From NCBI GenBank assembly GCA_900549525.1, contig UWSJ01000059.1, positions 1 through 11,901 of the forward strand: 11,901 nucleotides of DNA, read 5' to 3'. The translations under genes and the position numbers were made by a program. Below the pieces are notes generated by a model. The model saw only the letters and a list, made by a program, of their open reading frames with translations, was not told the DNA's origin and did no database searches. Source of the DNA: an uncultured Coriobacteriaceae bacterium (GTDB taxonomy: Bacteria; Actinomycetota; Coriobacteriia; Coriobacteriales; Atopobiaceae). The stretch's first letter is position 1, and each line of letters starts with the position of its first letter. Positions 1-6,007 of this stretch are shown here, in pieces.

Positions 1-1410
1 CAGGCCGGCCATGATGCCCGCCAGCACGTCGCCCGACCCGGCCGTGGCGAGGCACGACGGGCCCGGCTTGGGCAGCAGGGCCGCTTCGACGCCCACGCAC
101 GCCGTGGCGTTGCCCTTGGCGACGACGGCGAGCTCGCTGCCCCCGTCGGACCACACGATGCGGCGGGCGGCCTCGAGCGCTGCCGTGAGGGAGTCGGGCG
201 GGTTGTCGCTGAGTCCCACGAGCCTGCCGAGCTCGCGGCGATGCGGCGTGAGCACAAGCGGACTCTTGCGGCGCAGGAGCTCCGGGAACTCGTCGATGCG
301 GTTAGAGGTGAGACGCGCGAGGCTGTTGAGTCCGTCCGCGTCGATCACGAGCGGGGCGTCACCGCCCAGCAGCGTGGACACCACGCCCACCGTGCCGCCG
401 GTGACGCACATGCCGGGGCCCACCAGCACCGCGGACCGACGCGACGCAAGCTCTGCCACCTGCTTGCGCGCCTCGTTGGAAATGGTGCCGTCCGGATCGG
501 CCGGGAGGCCCACCACGGGAATCTCAAGCAGATGCATGCGGCAGAGGTTGGCAACGGGTTCGGGAACGGCAAGCGTCACGTAGCCGGCCCCTGCGCGCGC
601 GGCCGCCTTGGCCGCCATAATCGCGGCGCCGGGGAAGCGCGTCGACCCGCCCACCACAAGCACGCTTCCGCGGGTGTACTTGTCGACCGTGCTCGAAGGC
701 GGCGTGAGCACGTCCACGTAATCGGGCGGCTCGCAGCGCCATGCCACCGGGTCGGCGTCATAGACGAGCGCCTGGGTCTGCTCGGCAAGAGGCGCCACGA
801 CGATGGAGCCGCACAGGTCGCGTCCGTCGTCGGAGAGCAGCCCCGGCTTGAGCGCCAGCATGGTGATCGTGACGTCGGCCATGACGGCGGAACCCGGCGC
901 GTGGCCGGTCTGGGCAGAGAGACCGCTGGGGACGTCGACCGACACCACGCGGGCGGCCGACGCGTTCACGGCGTCGATCCAGATGGAGAACGGGGCCACG
1001 GGCGCATCGTGGAAGCCCGTGCCGAGCATGGCGTCAAGCACCGCGTCGCAGCCATCAAGCAGCTGCTCAAGCTCGTCATACGCGGGGCCGGCGACGAACG
1101 TGACGCCCGCCTCGACGGCAGACTTGGCCACGATGCGCGCGAGGTCGGAGTGCAGGTCGTCAGGCTCGCAGGGAGTTACCACGGTGACGCTCACGCCGGC
1201 CGCGCGCAGCTCCTCGGCGGCCACCCAGCCGTCGCCGCCGTTGTTGCCAAAGCCCGCGAGCACGAGAACGCTGCGCACGTCGCCGAGCGCCAGCACCTCC
1301 TGAGCCGCCGCCCCGCCCGCACGGTGCATGAGCTCGGAAACGCTCACGCCCACGTCGGCGAGCCGCTGCTCAACGGACCTGATGTCCTCAACGTTCAATA
1401 CCGGCTGCAT
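1..1410 (-). CDS. nnr: Bifunctional NAD(P)H-hydrate epimerase / ADP-dependent NAD(P)H-hydrate dehydratase (C-terminus cut by window edge)
   Basis: This gene encodes a metabolite-repair enzyme that epimerises and dehydrates damaged, hydrated NAD(P)H (NADHX/NADPHX) back to NAD(P)H, using ADP in the second step. Reading down from the ATG at 1410 gives 470 uninterrupted codons to the window edge. The N-terminal YjeF/NnrE epimerase domain covers about residues 1-215, with GFGNNGGDG (53-61), VLDAMLGTG (124-132) and VDVPSG (158-163). The C-terminal NnrD/carbohydrate-kinase-like dehydratase domain runs from about 235, with VIDADGLN (355-362), LTPHRRE (387-393) and ATAGSGDVLAG (455-465), whose Asp461 is the expected catalytic residue. 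Fusion proteins of this family are usually about 500 residues, so roughly the last 30-50 are missing. The start is supported by an AGAGG site just upstream, at the acpS stop. Only 6 bp separate it from acpS, so the two are almost certainly co-transcribed. Confidence 0.95.
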   Translation of the reverse strand, partial: MQPVLNVEDIRSVEQRLADVGVSVSELMHRAGGAAAQEVLALGDVRSVLVLAGFGNNGGDGWVAAEELRAAGVSVTVVTPCEPDDLHSDLARIVAKSAVEAGVTFVAGPAYDELEQLLDGCDAVLDAMLGTGFHDAPVAPFSIWIDAVNASAARVVSVDVPSGLSAQTGHAPGSAVMADVTITMLALKPGLLSDDGRDLCGSIVVAPLAEQTQALVYDADPVAWRCEPPDYVDVLTPPSSTVDKYTRGSVLVVGGSTRFPGAAIMAAKAAARAGAGYVTLAVPEPVANLCRMHLLEIPVVGLPADPDGTISNEARKQVAELASRRSAVLVGPGMCVTGGTVGVVSTLLGGDAPLVIDADGLNSLARLTSNRIDEFPELLRRKSPLVLTPHRRELGRLVGLSDNPPDSLTAALEAARRIVWSDGGSELAVVAKGNATACVGVEAALLPKPGPSCLATAGSGDVLAGIMAGL

Positions 1411-1416
1411 GGCCTC

Positions 1417-1908
1417 TCACTTTCCATCCGTCACGCGCTCCAGCTCGTCAATGACCGAGCGCGCCTCCTTAAACGACTCTGCAAGCTCGCGACGCGGGTC
1501 GCGAGCGTCCTCGACCTTTGGGGCGGTCTCGGCCGTGGTGGCAACGGCGTTAGCCACCGCCATCTCGCGCGTAAGCGAAAGCGAGATGGCCACGGAGAGC
1601 ACACCTCGCTCGCGCGCGAGCTCTGCCACGCGGCCGCGGAGCTCTGCCCTGGGACGTCCGCGCCCGTCTGCGCTCACGCTCACGTCCTGGTAGCGAATTC
1701 CCGGGCCAAACCCGCAGCCCAGGGCTTTGAGCACGGCCTCGCGCGCAGCAAAGCGGCAGGCGTAGTGGGCAGCTGGCCGCGTCGTTGACTCGCAGTACGC
1801 ACGCTCCTCGTCGGTGAAGACGCGGTCGACGAAGCGCGGGGTACGCGTGATGATGCGCTCCAAACGCGCAATGTCGACCATGTCGACGCCAACGCCTGCC
1901 AGTGCCAT
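1417..1908 (-). CDS. acpS: Holo-[acyl-carrier-protein] synthase with C-terminal extension
   Basis: AcpS transfers 4'-phosphopantetheine from coenzyme A to the conserved Ser of apo-ACP, activating it for fatty acid synthesis in the cytoplasm. The 163-residue product has the group I AcpS signatures: GVGVDMVDIARLER (5-18) with Mg2+-binding Asp9, and RFAAREAVLKALG (52-64) with Glu57, followed by a Gly-rich CGFGPGI segment. The ATG at 1908 is preceded by a textbook AGGAGG (1915-1920) six bases away. An in-frame open stretch runs further upstream but lacks family similarity and would cover that ribosome binding site. Typical AcpS proteins are about 120-130 residues. Here about 40 extra residues (from about 123) form a charged, probably helical tail. 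The likely substrate, AcpP, is encoded at 5424-5657. The gene precedes nnr by 6 bp. Confidence 0.95.
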   Translation of the reverse strand: MALAGVGVDMVDIARLERIITRTPRFVDRVFTDEERAYCESTTRPAAHYACRFAAREAVLKALGCGFGPGIRYQDVSVSADGRGRPRAELRGRVAELARERGVLSVAISLSLTREMAVANAVATTAETAPKVEDARDPRRELAESFKEARSVIDELERVTDGK

Positions 1909-1990
1909 GCCACGCCTCCTCGCGCTCGTTCTGCGATGCCCCGCCGCAGCCGCCGGACGAGCGAACGCCCGCCCGTGATACGTGCTCACC

Positions 1991-1996
1991 AGTCTA
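1991..1996 (-). promoter_or_regulatory. Possible -10 box for acpS-nnr
   Basis: The minus strand reads TAGACT here, four of six matches to TATAAT. It would start a leader of roughly 75 bases ahead of acpS. The -35 (TTCGTC, 16 bases upstream) is poor, so this is only a candidate. Confidence 0.25.
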
Positions 1997-2189
1997 GCCA
2001 AACGGGAAGCCCGACGAACCCGCGCGACCGCGAGCAGCAGCAGAAATGCAGCAGGATGGTGCGAGGTCGGCAACGGCGTGCACGCGCAGCAGGACGCCCT
2101 GGTCACGGCGAACGATACCCGCGAGCCGTGAGAATCGCCAAGATGAGCGCTCGTGCGAAGCTGGCCCTGTTCGTCTGACAGGTCTTTGC

Positions 2190-2206
2190 TTCGTGCTGAG
2201 CACGAA
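2190..2206. promoter_or_regulatory. Perfect 8-1-8 palindrome, candidate operator
   Basis: TTCGTGCT, one central base, then AGCACGAA: eight perfectly complementary bases on each side. The size and symmetry suit the binding site of a dimeric repressor, or a small hairpin. It is about 280 bp upstream of acpS in a gene-free gap and has no U-tract on either strand, so it is not an intrinsic terminator. No cognate regulator gene is in the window. Confidence 0.4.
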
Positions 2207-2299
2207 CCCGAGATTTGTCGTCGCACCAGCCAGGCCTCGGGCGTGCGTCGAAGAAAGATGCAGGTAGACGCCTCACGCATCTCCGACCAAACTTCACAG

Positions 2300-2420
2300 C
2301 CAGCCGACGAGCCCCACGCGAGCCGGAGAATTGTCATCCTCACGGGCACAGCTCTGCACGAACCGGGAAACTGTCACCCCCACCCCACGCAGCTCCGCAC
2401 GGGCCGCGAAACTGTCAGCC
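2300..2420 (+). repeat. Degenerate tandem repeat, about 40-bp unit with TGTCA core
   Basis: Three boxes recur: GGAGAATTGTCATCC (2325-2339), GGGAAACTGTCACCC (2365-2379) and GCGAAACTGTCAGCC (2406-2420). Their TGTCA cores are 40 and 41 bp apart. The sequence between boxes is also related: each is preceded by a CAGCTC-GCACG-CCG-like stretch, and a degraded version precedes the first box. This is therefore an imperfect tandem repeat of about three units and not just isolated motifs. It lies 90-190 bp past the rpsI terminator. Function is unknown. Confidence 0.6.
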
Positions 2421-2511
2421 CGGTCACGTAACCAACTCGTTCGCGGCGCCAGGCCAAACGCGCCACATGCTCAAACACTCACCCCAGAACCAGAAGGCGC
2501 CGAGATACACG

Positions 2512-2544
2512 AAAAGAGCCCGGAGGCACAAGGCCGCCGGGCTC
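2512..2544 (-). terminator. Intrinsic terminator of the rplM-rpsI operon
   Basis: On the minus strand GAGCCCGG and CCGGGCTC (2537-2544 and 2516-2523) form a perfect 8-bp GC-rich stem with a 13-base loop, followed by TTTT (2512-2515). It starts about 28 bases after the rpsI stop codon. Confidence 0.85.
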
Positions 2545-2572
2545 CAGGCAAAGCAACTGATTCCGCGATAGC

Positions 2573-2968
2573 TTAGCGCTTCGAGAACTGCGGACGCTTG
2601 CGGGCCTTCTTCAGGCCGTACTTCTTACGCTCGACGGCACGGGCGTCACGCGTGAGGTAACCGGCCTTCTTGAGCTCGGCGCGATACTCGCCGGCCTCGA
2701 GAAGGGCGCGAGCGATGCCAAGACGAAGGGCGCCGGCCTGGCCCGTGATGCCGCCGCCGTCGCAGAGGGCGATGACGTCGAAGTGGTTGACGGTGTCCGT
2801 CACCTTGAAGGGAGCGCAGGCGTCGTCGACGAGCTGCTGACGGCCAAAGTAGTTGAGGGCGTCGCGCTTGTTGACGGTGACCTTGCCGGTGCCGGGGACG
2901 AGACGGACGCGGGCGACGGCCTCCTTGCGGCGACCGGTGCCGTAGTAGACAGCGGTGTTGTCAGCCAT
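2573..2968 (-). CDS. rpsI: 30S ribosomal protein S9 (uS9)
   Basis: S9 is a small-subunit ribosomal protein whose C-terminal tail reaches the P-site tRNA. The 131-residue product matches the usual length of about 130. It shows YYGTGRRKEAVARV near the start (8-21), a GGGITGQAGALRLGIARAL segment (71-89) and the basic tail ending KRPQFSKR with the near-universal SKR terminus. The start is the ATG at 2968, preceded by GGAGGG seven bases away. An upstream in-frame ATG would add five residues and place the ribosome binding site inside the coding region. The start lies 2 bp after the rplM stop, and the SD overlaps the last rplM codons, so translation is probably coupled. Confidence 0.98.
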   Translation of the reverse strand: MADNTAVYYGTGRRKEAVARVRLVPGTGKVTVNKRDALNYFGRQQLVDDACAPFKVTDTVNHFDVIALCDGGGITGQAGALRLGIARALLEAGEYRAELKKAGYLTRDARAVERKKYGLKKARKRPQFSKR

Positions 2969-2970
2969 CG

Positions 2971-3408
2971 TTAGGCCCTCCAATCAATCTGGACGGGGTT
3001 CTGGGCGGCGTGCGGGTGCTCGGAGCCGGCGTACACCTTGAGCTTGGTGAACTGCTTACGGCCGAGGGAGGACTTGGGGAGCATGCCCTTGACCGCGTGC
3101 TCAATGACGCGCTCGGGGTGCTTCTCCATGGCCTCCTTGAAGCTCTCGAACTTCAGGCCACCCAGCCAGCCACTGTAGCGCCAGTAGCGCTTGGACTCGG
3201 CCTTGTTGCCGGTAAGCTGGACCTTATCGGCATTGATGATGACGACGAAGTCACCCGTGTCGGTGTGGGGCGTGTACTGCGGCTTGTTCTTGCCGCGAAG
3301 GATCATGGCAGCCTTCGTGGCGAGACGGCCGAGCGTGGCGCCGTCAGCATCGATGAGGACCCAATTGCGGGTAACCTCGCCGGGCTTGGCGTACTGAGTC
3401 GACTTCAT
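2971..3408 (-). CDS. rplM: 50S ribosomal protein L13 (uL13)
   Basis: L13 is an early-assembly large-subunit protein. The 145-residue product has the expected length (about 142-147) and the family signature VKGMLPKSSLGRKQF...LKVYAGSEHPH at 106-133, plus NWVLIDADGATLGRLAT (15-31). The start is the ATG at 3408 after GGAGGAG. A longer in-frame reading to 3495 runs through the promoter region and is not supported. It forms the conserved rplM-rpsI operon with the following gene, and two promoter candidates lie just upstream. Confidence 0.98.
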   Translation of the reverse strand: MKSTQYAKPGEVTRNWVLIDADGATLGRLATKAAMILRGKNKPQYTPHTDTGDFVVIINADKVQLTGNKAESKRYWRYSGWLGGLKFESFKEAMEKHPERVIEHAVKGMLPKSSLGRKQFTKLKVYAGSEHPHAAQNPVQIDWRA

Positions 3409-3444
3409 TTGACTCCTCCGTGTACTTACGAATTGCGGTGTTCT

Positions 3445-3450
3445 TTTATA
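3445..3450 (-). promoter_or_regulatory. Likely proximal -10 box of rplM-rpsI
   Basis: The minus strand has TATAAA (5/6 to TATAAT) about 37 bases before the rplM ATG. T-rich sequence (CTTTTG, 17 bases upstream) could be a weak -35. The AT-rich context stands out from the surrounding high-GC DNA. Confidence 0.5.
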
Positions 3451-3483
3451 GAGATTACGGGGCTCTGCAAAAGAAGCTTTCAA

Positions 3484-3511
3484 AGTGTACAGCACCGCCG
3501 GAGAAGTTCAA
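3484..3511 (-). promoter_or_regulatory. Second, distal promoter candidate for rplM-rpsI
   Basis: On the minus strand TTGAAC (3506-3511) is followed after 16 bases by TACACT (3484-3489), each with four matches to the sigma-70 consensus. A tandem-promoter layout would suit a ribosomal protein operon, but this is inferred from pattern only. Confidence 0.4.
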
Positions 3512-3562
3512 GGTAATTGCACAGTATTTTGGAGAATTGCCGTCGGACGACGCATGCGGGCC

Positions 3563-3589
3563 ACGAGCCCTTCTCGCCTAGGGGCTCGT
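3563..3589 (-). terminator. Inverted repeat after the patatin gene, possible terminator
   Basis: ACGAGCCC (3563-3570) and GGGCTCGT (3582-3589) are perfectly complementary over 8 bp with an 11-base loop, about 25 bases beyond the stop codon of the phospholipase gene. There is no U-tract, so it may be a weak terminator or an RNA-stabilising hairpin. Confidence 0.45.
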
Positions 3590-3613
3590 CGAGCCGCACG
3601 ACGGCGGGGGCGC

Positions 3614-4570
3614 CTAGGCCCCGAGGCCCCGAATCGCCTCGAACGCGGCTTCGGCCTGGTGGCGACCGTCGAGGTAGAGCCGCAGCAGTCCCTCACCATC
3701 CGAGACCGAGGTACTCCCCACCGTCACCGGCTCACTCGGCGCCACCACGACGATCTTGCCTGCGCGCTCCAGTTCCCAGATGCGCTCGCGCTGCTCGTTA
3801 TAGCGCGTGGGCCGAGAGTGCAGCGCCTCCAGGTAGTAGGGGAAGCTTGCATAGCGACGGTCGGCCAGGGCAAGGATCTCGGGCGACGCCACCTTCACGT
3901 AGCCGCGATCCTGCGTGAGCACGACGACGGCCTTGTCCGCCCCGTCCTCCAGCGCGCGCTCCACGGGCACGGAGTCGGTGGTTCCGCCGTCGAGCAGGCG
4001 CATCCCGCCCACGTCCACGATACGCGAGACCACCGGCAGCGACGCCGACGAGCGAACCTTGTCGATATCCTCGGGCAGGCTTTTGACTTCGAGGTAGACG
4101 GGCGTTCCAAAGACCACGTCGCTCGCCACGACCATGTAGCGCGAGCGGCGGGCTCGGAACGCGTCGTAGTCGAAGGGGTCAATCTCGTCCTGAATCTGGT
4201 GATACATGAAGTCGGCGCCCGCCATGTTGCCCGTCTTGGCAAGCGAGACGAGGCTCAGGAAGCGCTTGTCATCACGAAAGGCCAGACTCTCGCGCACGTA
4301 GCGACCCCACTGGCGCGAGAGATAGCTCGCCGCGTTGATGGCACCGGCCGAGACGCCCCACACGGTGTCGAACCCGTAGACGCCCTTCTCCTGAAGCACG
4401 TCAAGGACGCCCGCCGTAAACACGCCGCGCATGCCGCCACCCTCGAGCACGAGGTCAACGCCCGTGCGAGACGCCCCCATCGCGTTGAGCCCCGGCTTGG
4501 TGCTTGCGACCTCGCCCGGCGCTGCACCCGCAGCCCCCTCCGGCACAGTGCCCGCGACTTCCTCCGCCAT
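3614..4570 (-). CDS. Patatin-like phospholipase family protein (YjjU type)
   Basis: This is a predicted cytoplasmic or membrane-associated acyl hydrolase using a Ser-Asp dyad. The 318-residue product has the patatin oxyanion glycine loop GGGMRG (44-49), the nucleophile elbow GVSAG (72-76, Ser74) and the DGG motif with catalytic Asp194 (194-196). The C-terminal part, including ELERAGKIVVVAPSEPV (267-283), resembles the region following the patatin domain in E. coli YjjU-like proteins. The natural substrate is unknown; phospholipid or lysophospholipid is the family-based expectation. The start is the ATG at 4570 after GGGGGAGG; the open frame continues upstream into repeat DNA without support. 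The first 35 residues are Ala/Gly/Glu-rich, probably disordered, and contain no signal peptide. The gene appears monocistronic. Confidence 0.88.
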   Translation of the reverse strand: MAEEVAGTVPEGAAGAAPGEVASTKPGLNAMGASRTGVDLVLEGGGMRGVFTAGVLDVLQEKGVYGFDTVWGVSAGAINAASYLSRQWGRYVRESLAFRDDKRFLSLVSLAKTGNMAGADFMYHQIQDEIDPFDYDAFRARRSRYMVVASDVVFGTPVYLEVKSLPEDIDKVRSSASLPVVSRIVDVGGMRLLDGGTTDSVPVERALEDGADKAVVVLTQDRGYVKVASPEILALADRRYASFPYYLEALHSRPTRYNEQRERIWELERAGKIVVVAPSEPVTVGSTSVSDGEGLLRLYLDGRHQAEAAFEAIRGLGA

Positions 4571-4622
4571 GGTGCCTCCCCCTGCACAGCCGCCCGCAGG
4601 CGGTGAATGCCCGATGCTCCAA

Positions 4623-4628
4623 CTTATA
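4623..4628 (-). promoter_or_regulatory. Possible -10 box of the phospholipase gene
   Basis: TATAAG on the minus strand lies about 52 bases before the ATG at 4570. It is the only AT-rich hexamer in this short leader. No convincing -35 is visible, so confidence is low. Confidence 0.3.
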
Positions 4629-4693
4629 CCCCAGCGGAACCGAGACGACGATAAGAACGGCGCGTCGCGTTTCACGACACGAGCAATCCGGAC

Positions 4694-4829
4694 GCGCACC
4701 AAACGGTAAGGCCGAGCCAACACGCGGGCCAAACGGTAATAATCGCGTGTCATTTTTACCGTCACGTCCGTGCATCGCCCCGTGATTACCGTTTCGTCCG
4801 CGATACGCCGGGCGGATTACCGTTTCATG
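4694..4829. repeat. Array of five ACGGTA boxes with 30-bp spacing and an orientation switch
   Basis: ACGGTA occurs on the plus strand at 4703-4708 and 4733-4738 (30 bp apart), both as CCAAACGGTAA. It then occurs on the minus strand at 4757-4762, 4787-4792 and 4818-4823 (30 and 31 bp apart), two of these as GAAACGGTAATC. Flanking bases are partly conserved too; GTGCATCG, for example, follows two of the inverted copies. The two head-to-head inner boxes could pair into a hairpin with a 16-base loop. The array fills the gap between the ssrA terminator and the phospholipase leader. The cores are too short and mixed in orientation for a CRISPR. Function unknown. Confidence 0.7.
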
Positions 4830-4874
4830 CGTGCATCGCCGTACGCCCCGGCGCCGACACAAGACGCCGCGCAC

Positions 4875-4907
4875 AAAAAACGGGCCGCTCCGCAAGGGAA
4901 CGACCCG
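4875..4907 (-). terminator. Strong intrinsic terminator of ssrA
   Basis: On the minus strand an 11-bp stem (4897-4907 with 4881-4891, including G-U pairs) closes a 5-base loop and is followed by six U residues (4875-4880). It begins about 30 bases past the encoded CCA end of tmRNA. Confidence 0.95.
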
Positions 4908-4938
4908 CGCAGCCCGAGTTGCCCCGGACGAACTGACA

Positions 4939-5306
4939 TGGTGGAGGCGCGGAGGATCGAACTCCGGTCCAAAGCACTCCCCTGGCAGGTGTCTCCAGGC
5001 TCAGTCGCCGTTTGAGTCTCGGGCGTGTCGCACACGGTGACCCGCGCTCGACGCCCCAGCCGGTTCAGGCTTAGCTCGCAGCATACCGACTACGTCTGCG
5101 AGCGCATCTCCCTCAAATGACGTCGCGGCGGGAACGGGAGCAATCCCCGCTTTGACGGCTGCTTAAATTAGATTAAGCGGCGAGGGCGTAAGAGCCCTGA
5201 TAAGAGTTGTCGTCAATTCAATTTGACGGTACCCCTGTTTAACGTGGCGAGGAGACCACGGCCTGCTGCCCACCTCAGGAACACCCTGTCGAAACCAGTC
5301 GCCCCC
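4939..5306 (-). ncRNA. ssrA: Transfer-messenger RNA (tmRNA)
   Basis: This is the tmRNA that, with SmpB, frees ribosomes stalled on broken mRNAs and tags the nascent chain for proteolysis. The 368-nt molecule starts GGGGGCGACTGGTTTCGACA, the conserved tmRNA 5' end, and ends with TTCGATCCTCCGCGCCTCCA plus CCA. The 5' GGGGGCG pairs with CGCCTCC near the 3' end as a 7-bp acceptor stem (one G-U), and CGGAG/CTCCG closes the T-loop TTCGATC. The tag reading frame at 5173-5214 encodes DDNSYQGSYALAA and a TAA stop, with the ALAA degron typical of ClpXP substrates. The stop falls in a GCTTAA/TTAAGC hairpin, as in other tmRNAs. CCA is chromosomally encoded. I see no clear promoter. smpB lies about 0.8 kb upstream. 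Confidence 0.97.
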
Positions 5307-5385
5307 ACATACACCCGGGGGTCTGGCGGCCCGCCCAAACGATGCGGACGAGCCGTAAACCACCATGCGAGTTTCAAGATACAGA

Positions 5386-5404
5386 CGGCTCATCGTGCGA
5401 GCCG
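5386..5404 (-). terminator. Weak terminator-like hairpin after acpP
   Basis: CGGCTC and GAGCCG form a 6-bp stem with a 7-base loop about 20 bases past the acpP stop. The following sequence is only moderately T-rich (TCTGTATCTT), so termination before ssrA may be partial. Confidence 0.4.
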
Positions 5405-5423
5405 GTTTAAATATTCTACCCGA

Positions 5424-5657
5424 TTACTCCTGGAGCGAGTCGATGAGGTCGACAAGGTCGCCAATCGTCTCGGGCGCAGCGTCCTCGTTGATCTCAACGC
5501 CGAACTCGTCCTCACACGCCATGACGGCCTCCACCACGGCAAGGCTGTCGAGGCCAAGCTCGGAGAGCTTCGTGTCGGCCGTGAGGTCAACGTCCTCAAG
5601 GCCGTCCTGCTCCTGGAGAATCTTGACGATACGGTCGAACGTGGACTCCTCGGCCAT
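5424..5657 (-). CDS. acpP: Acyl carrier protein
   Basis: ACP carries growing acyl chains as thioesters on a phosphopantetheine arm during fatty acid synthesis. The 77-residue acidic protein shows the attachment motif GLDSLAVVEAVM (35-46) with modified Ser38, and has the usual ACP length. The start is the ATG at 5657 with AAGGGGG six bases upstream; eight extra in-frame codons further up lack a ribosome binding site. The DSL motif followed by AVVEAVMACEDEFGVEI matches type II fatty-acid ACPs more than polyketide carriers. It sits alone between a strong terminator upstream (5789-5818) and ssrA downstream, not in a fab cluster, and presumably has its own promoter. AcpS encoded at 1417-1908 would activate it. 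Confidence 0.96.
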   Translation of the reverse strand: MAEESTFDRIVKILQEQDGLEDVDLTADTKLSELGLDSLAVVEAVMACEDEFGVEINEDAAPETIGDLVDLIDSLQE

Positions 5658-5718
5658 GACGGCCCCCTTCTCGCTGCGCACGCCTCACGGCATGCGTCCT
5701 TCTCGGCTTTCGCGCCCT

Positions 5719-5724
5719 ACTATA
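5719..5724 (-). promoter_or_regulatory. Likely -10 box for acpP
   Basis: TATAGT (5/6 to consensus) on the minus strand lies about 60 bases before the acpP ATG and 65 bases after an intrinsic terminator, where a new promoter is needed. No good -35 is seen at 16-18 bases. Confidence 0.45.
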
Positions 5725-5788
5725 CCCATACGTTCACGGCGCGCGAGCGACGACGCGCACCTGCTGCGCTCACCCCTCACACGCGCAG

Positions 5789-5818
5789 AAAACGGGCCCG
5801 ACCAAAGGGCCGAGCCCG
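5789..5818 (-). terminator. Intrinsic terminator after the rubredoxin-like gene
   Basis: An 11-bp stem (5808-5818 with 5793-5803, including G-U pairs) with a CTTT loop is followed by TTTT on the minus strand (5789-5792). It lies 25 bases past the stop codon and separates this gene from acpP. Confidence 0.92.
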
Positions 5819-5843
5819 CTACCGAAGGCACGCAAACGCCGTG

Positions 5844-5987
5844 CTACTCCTCGACCAGCTCAAACTCGTCGGGGCCCACGCCGCACACGGGGCACACGAA
5901 GTCCTCGGGCAGCTCGGGCGTGTCGACGGTGACCTCGTAGCCGCAGACGACGCAGCGGAACGTGTAGGTCTTCTTCTCCTCAGCCAT
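5844..5987 (-). CDS. Small rubredoxin-like iron-binding protein
   Basis: This 47-residue product has two CxxC knuckles, CVVCGYE (12-18, Cys12 and Cys15) and CPVCGVGPDEFE (32-43, Cys32 and Cys35), expected to hold one iron in a tetrahedral Cys4 site for single-electron transfer. Only 16 residues separate the knuckles, against about 29 in classic rubredoxins, so the aromatic middle segment is missing. It resembles the minimal rubredoxin domains appended to rubrerythrins and flavin enzymes. The start is the ATG at 5987 with GGAGG five bases upstream; an in-frame ATG at 5999 would use up that site. No redox partner gene is adjacent, so its partner is unknown. A plausible -10 (TATGCT, 6062-6067) lies upstream without a good -35. 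Confidence 0.85.
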   Translation of the reverse strand: MAEEKKTYTFRCVVCGYEVTVDTPELPEDFVCPVCGVGPDEFELVEE

Positions 5988-6007
5988 GGGAACCTCCATA
6001 TGATCGA

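Larger units (their letters stand above)
1921..2299. other. Gene-free intergenic stretch upstream of acpS
   Basis: The rpsI-acpS gap (1909-2572) is over 650 bp, unusually large for this compact window. In this part I see no open frame with a ribosome binding site or recognisable protein and no tRNA-like fold. It has AGC-rich microrepeats near 2030-2060, a short inverted pair CCTGT/ACAGG (2166-2170, 2178-2182) and the palindrome at 2190-2206. The rest of the gap holds the 40-bp repeat cluster and the rpsI terminator, listed separately. It may be regulatory, a decayed gene, or a repeat landing site. Confidence 0.5.

Noticed and set aside
241..1788. Open frame of 515 codons on the plus strand
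   Set aside because: It is antisense to nnr and acpS, which are clearly real, and shows the same Arg/His/Ala-rich shadow composition.
1909..2349. N-terminal extension of acpS to 310 residues
   Set aside because: The extension has no AcpS similarity, crosses the 8-1-8 palindrome and covers an AGGAGG site ideally placed for the ATG at 1908.
2215..2576. Overlapping small open frames on the plus strand (118 and 81 codons)
   Set aside because: They run through the 40-bp repeats and the rpsI terminator, have no plausible ribosome binding sites and encode low-complexity peptides.
3485..4606. 373-codon open frame on the plus strand
   Set aside because: It is the antisense shadow of the phospholipase gene, whose catalytic motifs are intact on the minus strand.
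4571..4765. Extension of the patatin gene to 383 residues
   Set aside because: It would run into the ACGGTA repeat array and bypass a strong GGGGGAGG site before the ATG at 4570.
4694..4829. CRISPR array
   Set aside because: The conserved core is only about 10 bp, the boxes occur in both orientations, and there are no repeats of 23 bp or more, no uniform spacers and no cas genes.
5163..5393. 76-codon open frame on the minus strand
   Set aside because: It lies mostly inside the tmRNA gene and reads through its structural elements.
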